Of a stretch of 16,970 nucleotides of DNA, positions 13,811-16,970 are shown piece after piece. Numbering within the stretch: the stretch's first letter is position 1; every line of letters begins with the position of its first letter. The notes beneath the pieces are model-generated. The model did no database searches. It was not told where the DNA came from and saw nothing but the letters and a program-made list of their open reading frames with translations. Made by a program: the position numbers and the translations under genes. Source of the stretch: Ruminococcus sp. UBA1780 (GTDB lineage: Bacteria; Bacillota; Clostridia; Oscillospirales; Ruminococcaceae); NCBI GenBank assembly GCA_002315235.1, contig DCGK01000027.1, forward strand, positions 512 to 17,481. The letters are read 5' to 3'.

Positions 13811-15616
13811 ATGAGTTTGTTCGGAAAATTCAAAAGCAGAAAGAGTGCCGGCGAGAGTCAGAAAACCTCAGCTGAGGCAACTGAAAATAAAGAAACTGTG
13901 ACTCCTGAGCATGAGGCACCTGATCCGCAGTTCAGAATTGCGGATGATTCACCTGTCTATCAGCTCAGACGCAGGTATCCTGAATATACCAGAGGCAGGA
14001 AATCTGACCTGTTTGAGTTTATGTACGACAGCATAAGGAAGGCTCACGATGAGCTTCGTGAGAATTATATCCGGCTTAACGGAAGTCCGGAGGGATTTGA
14101 TATTTTTGATGATTATCAGCGTGATCTTCTCGTTTTTGCCGAAAGCATAAACAAGTGTTCCGCGCTGATGCTGAAAAGTGTTTCAGGAAACCAGTCCGGC
14201 AGAGGTCCGGCTTCTGAACCGGCAGAGGCAGTAATACTCACCGGGCAGTCCCGTGACGGGATTAATGCATGGATATTTGTAATTCCGCCGGTGTACGGAG
14301 CAGAAAAGCTTACTCCTGCTGACATAACAGACAAGCTTGAGTCAGACGGAATAGTATACGGAGTGGATGAGGAGTTTCCTGAACGAGTCATTCGTGAAGA
14401 ACTCTATTTTAAGGTGCTTCCTGCGGCCACGGGACGTTATCCGGTAAACGGAATAAACGGAGGACCTAAGGAACCCTTTGCCCGGGACAGTGCTGACGGC
14501 GGAGAAACCGTTTCTGATGACAGGAGCAGACTCGGAATAATAAAAAGCGTCCGTGCAGGAGATTTAATTGCGGAGATTATACCTCCGGTTCCGGCTGTGG
14601 ACGGAATTAAAGTAACAGGAGAGCCGGCCGGAGGAACTGACGGCGTTATGCCCGAAGGACTCGCGGGAAAGAACACAGTTATTTCGGATGACGGACTGAC
14701 AATAACAGCAGCTGCTGACGGCGAACTGTATTTCAGCGGAGGTGAATTCCGCGTAAGCAGACTCACCAGAATATCAGGTGACATTGAAGCATCACCGGAA
14801 GCAGCTGAGTATGAGGGTGACCTTGCTGTATTCGGCAGTATAAAGGAAGGAGCCTGTATTAAGTGCGAAGGCAGTATCAGAATTTTCGGAAATGCCGGAG
14901 CTGCCGAAATAACAGCCGGAGGAGATATCCGGATTGAACAGGGCATGACCGGTGCCATGACAGGAACACTCAGGGCCGGCGGAAGCATAGAATGCAGATT
15001 CCTTGAAAACTGCAATGCGGAGGCCGGTGCGGATATCATTTCAGACCAGATTCTGAACTGTATTGTCACTGCAGGCGGCGTTGTGTCTGCATCAGGCGGC
15101 AGAGGCAGGATTATAGGCGGAAAGATTTACGGAGAGCACGGAATAAAAACGCAGTATATCGGTGGCTCATACGGCACTGCTTCCCATACAGTACTTTCTG
15201 TCGGTTCCTATTCACGCTACAAAAAGCAGATAGCAGAAAACAACAGACTTATCAGGGAGAACGAGGCTGAGATAAAAAAACTCAATGAACAACTGATGAA
15301 TTTTCACCGTATGCGAAACAGTCTCAACTCAGTTCAGAAATCAGTTGCTGCCAGACTGCTTGAACAGCTTAACGCCTTCAATCAGAAAAATGAAAGAATT
15401 CAGGCTGATATCGAGGAGCTTGAAGAGCTGTGCAAAGAGCCTGCTGAGAATACAGAGATTATCTGTGACAGGCTGAGAGCGGCAGTTGATATTGAATACA
15501 ACGGCAAAAAGGGCACAATAGACCAGAAGCTCGATAATTTTAAGGTCTTTACCCGCGGAAATAAAATCATTGCTTCAGCGGCCGGAAACTTTGAGAGAGT
15601 TATTTCAGGAAGATGA
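13811..15616 (+). CDS. FapA/DUF342 family beta-helix protein
   Basis: A 601-residue cytoplasmic protein. Residues 1 to about 55 are charged and probably disordered. Residues 80-140 are helical. The region from about 150 to 330 matches the FapA N-terminal domain (VVGxPL-like turns such as DLIAEIIPPVPAVDGIKVTGEPAGG, then AAADGELYFSGG). Residues 335-465 form a right-handed beta-helix with the DUF342 rhythm of short strands and glycine turns (GDLAVFGSIKEGACIKCEGSIRIFG, then GGDIRIEQGMTG). Residues 471-560 are a charged coiled coil. FapA-type proteins are linked to flagellar assembly or surface polymer control in some bacteria, and no flagellar gene is near, so that name should not be taken as function. 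ATG 13811 follows GAGAAGGG. No terminator with a T-tract is evident after it. Confidence 0.83.
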   Translation: MSLFGKFKSRKSAGESQKTSAEATENKETVTPEHEAPDPQFRIADDSPVYQLRRRYPEYTRGRKSDLFEFMYDSIRKAHDELRENYIRLNGSPEGFDIFDDYQRDLLVFAESINKCSALMLKSVSGNQSGRGPASEPAEAVILTGQSRDGINAWIFVIPPVYGAEKLTPADITDKLESDGIVYGVDEEFPERVIREELYFKVLPAATGRYPVNGINGGPKEPFARDSADGGETVSDDRSRLGIIKSVRAGDLIAEIIPPVPAVDGIKVTGEPAGGTDGVMPEGLAGKNTVISDDGLTITAAADGELYFSGGEFRVSRLTRISGDIEASPEAAEYEGDLAVFGSIKEGACIKCEGSIRIFGNAGAAEITAGGDIRIEQGMTGAMTGTLRAGGSIECRFLENCNAEAGADIISDQILNCIVTAGGVVSASGGRGRIIGGKIYGEHGIKTQYIGGSYGTASHTVLSVGSYSRYKKQIAENNRLIRENEAEIKKLNEQLMNFHRMRNSLNSVQKSVAARLLEQLNAFNQKNERIQADIEELEELCKEPAENTEIICDRLRAAVDIEYNGKKGTIDQKLDNFKVFTRGNKIIASAAGNFERVISGR

Positions 15617-15650
15617 TGCAGATACGGCCTTGTTAAATAGGTTAAAATGC

Positions 15651-15779
15651 TGTGGAAAACTCTGTTGAAAATGTGGAAAACCAGATGGCAGTGTGGAAAA
15701 CATGGATTTTTATGTCGAAAACTCTGTGGAAACAGTGGAAAAAACACTGTTTCATGAGTGGAAACTGATTTGTTGAATA
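15651..15779. repeat. Cluster of DnaA-box-like 9-mers (TGTGGAAAA)
   Basis: Nine same-orientation copies of TGTGGAAAA or close variants begin at 15651, 15663, 15672, 15692, 15713, 15725, 15734, 15757 and 15771. Three are exact (15651, 15672, 15692). The reverse complement TTTTCCACA fits the relaxed DnaA-box form TTWTNCACA. The spacing 12 then 9 occurs twice, 62 bp apart (15651/15663/15672 and 15713/15725/15734), showing a diverged tandem duplication. The right half also contains a perfect 9-bp inverted repeat, GAAACAGTG (15729-15737) with CACTGTTTC (15745-15753), not followed by a T-tract. It fills the whole gap between the FapA-like gene and the glycosylase gene. Confidence 0.65.
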
Positions 15780-15795
15780 TGTTAGGGAAACAGCT

Positions 15796-16611
15796 ATGGA
15801 CTACAGAATAACCGGTAACGGAATAATTGTTAAACAGAATGATTTCGATATTGCACAGACACTGGACTGCGGTCAGGCATTCAGGTGGAACGCAGCTGAG
15901 GACGGTTCCTTTGAAGGATTTTTCCTTAATCATTATCTTAAAATATCTGAAACTGACGGCGGGGAATTTCTTTTCCACAATGTGAGTGAAGAGGAATTTC
16001 TCAGTGTGTGGAAAGACTATTTTGATTTTGATACGGATTACGGTGAGCTGAAAAAGCGGTTTTCAGAGGATGAAACACTGGCGGAGGCGTGCAGATTTGC
16101 TTCCGGTATAAGAATACTTCGCCAGGATCCCTGGGAGACTCTGTGTTCGTTTATAATTTCACAGAATAACAATATCCCGCGTATCAGGGGGATAATCGGC
16201 AGACTCTGTGAGAGATACGGAGGATTTCCGTCTGCAGAGGTTCTTGCAGGCGAGACTGTCGAATCACTCGGATTTCTGAGAGCGGGATTCAGGGCAAAGT
16301 ACATTGCCGATGCATCGGAAAAAACTGCTTCAGGCCGGATCAGTCTGGCAGCTGCAGCGTCAATGCCGTATGAAGAAGCCGTAAAAGAGCTTATGAAGAT
16401 AAAGGGCGTAGGTCCGAAGGTAGCAGACTGTGTTCTTCTCTTTGGAATGCACCGTATGGAGGCATATCCCGTTGATGTGTGGATAAAGCGCGTTCTGAGC
16501 CGGTTCTATCCTGACGGTATGCCGGAGTGTACAAGGGGATTTGAAGGTGCGGCGCAGCAGTATCTGTTCCATTATGTAAGATGTAATCCCCGGGTTCTCG
16601 GTGATATTTGA
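15796..16611 (+). CDS. ogg: 8-oxoguanine DNA glycosylase/AP lyase (bacterial OGG1 type)
   Basis: A 271-residue base-excision-repair enzyme expected to remove 8-oxoguanine paired with C and then cut the strand by beta-elimination. The N-terminal OGG domain shows DCGQAFRWNA (about 25-34), and the middle shows LRQDPWETLCSFIISQNNNIPRI (about 110-132). The helix-hairpin-helix-GPD region reads IKGVGPKVADCVLLF with the catalytic lysine K208, followed by PVDVW with the catalytic aspartate D227. This layout matches human OGG1 (GVGTK and PVDVH). The protein stops about 40 residues after the Asp, close to the usual bacterial length. ATG 15796 has AGGG about 8 nt upstream. Its upstream gap is the DnaA-box-like array and no clear sigma-A promoter is seen, so it may depend on the FapA-like transcript or on that array. 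Confidence 0.92.
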   Translation: MDYRITGNGIIVKQNDFDIAQTLDCGQAFRWNAAEDGSFEGFFLNHYLKISETDGGEFLFHNVSEEEFLSVWKDYFDFDTDYGELKKRFSEDETLAEACRFASGIRILRQDPWETLCSFIISQNNNIPRIRGIIGRLCERYGGFPSAEVLAGETVESLGFLRAGFRAKYIADASEKTASGRISLAAAASMPYEEAVKELMKIKGVGPKVADCVLLFGMHRMEAYPVDVWIKRVLSRFYPDGMPECTRGFEGAAQQYLFHYVRCNPRVLGDI

Positions 16612-16618
16612 TTTGTGT

Positions 16619-16664
16619 AACCACTGGTTAAGTCAGGTTGTCAGACGTGATTTAACCAGTGGTT
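16619..16664 (+). ncRNA. Structured element, copy 1 (13-bp stem, conserved loop)
   Basis: A perfect 13-bp stem, AACCACTGGTTAA (16619-16631) with TTAACCAGTGGTT (16652-16664), encloses a 20-nt loop GTCAGGTTGTCAGACGTGAT. It starts 7 nt after the glycosylase stop codon. The following CCTTATAG is a poor T-tract, so it is not a typical terminator. The core from the loop into the 3' arm (16632-16655, 24 nt) is identical in copy 2. Strand is assigned from the flanking genes. I do not recognise it as a known RNA family. Confidence 0.65.
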
Positions 16665-16788
16665 CCTTATAGTCAGCGTAAGCTGCTGCACGAAAAAATT
16701 TGTATCAGAAAATCATTTCAGAAACTCACATAATAACGAAAAAACACGAAAAACATTGTGAAAATATTGTGTAAACTGCATTGTAATG

Positions 16789-16817
16789 TTGACATATATG
16801 TACTTTTGCTGTATTAT
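16789..16817 (+). promoter_or_regulatory. Strong promoter upstream of structured element copy 2
   Basis: Perfect TTGACA (16789-16794), 17-bp spacer, TATTAT (16812-16817). The start point would be near 16824, about 17 nt before the hairpin at 16841. No open reading frame begins between it and the window end, so it drives either a small RNA or a leader of a gene beyond the window. Confidence 0.7.
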
Positions 16818-16840
16818 AGATGTATAGAACTTTTTCGGGG

Positions 16841-16886
16841 AAACACTGATTACGTCAGGTTGTCAGACGTGATTTAATCAGTGTTT
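16841..16886 (+). ncRNA. Structured element, copy 2 (12-bp stem, same loop)
   Basis: A 12-bp stem, AAACACTGATTA (16841-16852) with TAATCAGTGTTT (16875-16886), encloses a loop containing the same GTCAGGTTGTCAGACGTGAT. ACGTC and GACGT can pair inside the loop to extend the structure. Two stem pairs differ from copy 1 on both sides at once (C-G to A-T and G-C to A-T), keeping the pairing. TTTTCTTA follows, so termination here is possible. Confidence 0.65.
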
Positions 16887-16941
16887 TCTTAACAGCACGG
16901 AAACTGAACGCCGGAGTCCGTATAACAACACAGAGGATATC

Positions 16942-16964
16942 CCCCGCCTCTATAGGCGGCGGGG
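16942..16964. repeat. GC-rich hairpin at the window end
   Basis: CCCCGCC (16942-16948) can pair with GGCGGGG (16958-16964), or CCGCC with GGCGG around TCTATA. TCTATT follows and the window then ends. It could be the terminator of the transcript starting near 16824, or the end hairpin of an IS200/IS605-type element lying mostly outside the window. The sequence shown cannot decide. Confidence 0.5.
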
Positions 16965-16970
16965 TCTATT

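Noticed and set aside
14437..15069. A 210-codon minus-strand frame inside the FapA-like gene
   Set aside because: It is antisense to a well-supported beta-helix protein. Its Pro/Ser-rich composition is the mirror of Gly-rich codons.
15729..15753. The 9-bp hairpin GAAACAGTG/CACTGTTTC as a terminator of the FapA-like gene
   Set aside because: There is no T-tract on the 3' side, and it lies more than 110 nt from the stop codon inside the repeat array.
15651..15779. The repeat array as a CRISPR
   Set aside because: Repeats are only 9 nt, imperfect and spaced 9-23 nt apart, and no cas genes are present.
15400..15978. A 192-codon minus-strand frame across the DnaA-box-like array
   Set aside because: It is antisense to the FapA-like and ogg genes, has no family likeness, and its middle is the repeat array. 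Coding is unlikely.

Overview
The window looks like chromosome of a moderately AT-rich Gram-positive gut or rumen bacterium of the class Clostridia, most likely Ruminococcus or a close relative in the Oscillospiraceae. This is inferred, not measured. The grounds are consensus sigma-A promoters and strong ribosome binding sites, a DUF6465-type Lys/Ala-rich small protein, a BspA-type leucine-rich-repeat lipoprotein, a bacterial OGG1-type glycosylase, and a multi-PAS GGDEF/EAL protein. No phage, plasmid, transposase, CRISPR or rRNA gene is visible.

Layout. Positions 1-216 hold the tail of an unrecognised gene. Positions 247-2881 hold a promoter, an ABC ATPase and its polytopic permease (translationally coupled), and a terminator. 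Positions 2957-3255 hold a two-gene tRNA-Ser unit (UGA, then GCU) with its own promoter and terminator. Positions 3375-3950 hold a very strong promoter driving a small DUF6465-like protein, then a terminator. Positions 4012-4917 encode a double-SseB-like protein. It converges on a minus-strand gene across a shared bidirectional terminator.

From 4982 to 13707 everything reads on the minus strand. In transcription order there is rlmB (23S rRNA 2'-O-methyltransferase), then a 913-residue membrane protein that looks like a catalytically dead P1B-type ATPase with a long acidic N-terminus, then the LRR lipoprotein, then a 1231-residue PAS/GGDEF/GGDEF/EAL c-di-GMP phosphodiesterase. A family of palindromic repeats built on TTATAGTGAACG is found only in the gaps of this minus-strand block.

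From 13757 the plus strand resumes with a FapA/DUF342 beta-helix protein. It is followed by an intergenic cluster of DnaA-box-like 9-mers, an 8-oxoguanine DNA glycosylase, and a non-coding end region. That end region holds two hairpins that share an identical loop but have compensatory changes in their stems. The second hairpin lies directly behind a strong promoter and may be part of a small RNA or leader.

The strongest leads for something undescribed are the pseudo-P-type ATPase co-transcribed with rlmB, the covarying twin hairpins at 16619-16886, and the DnaA-box-like array at 15651-15779.
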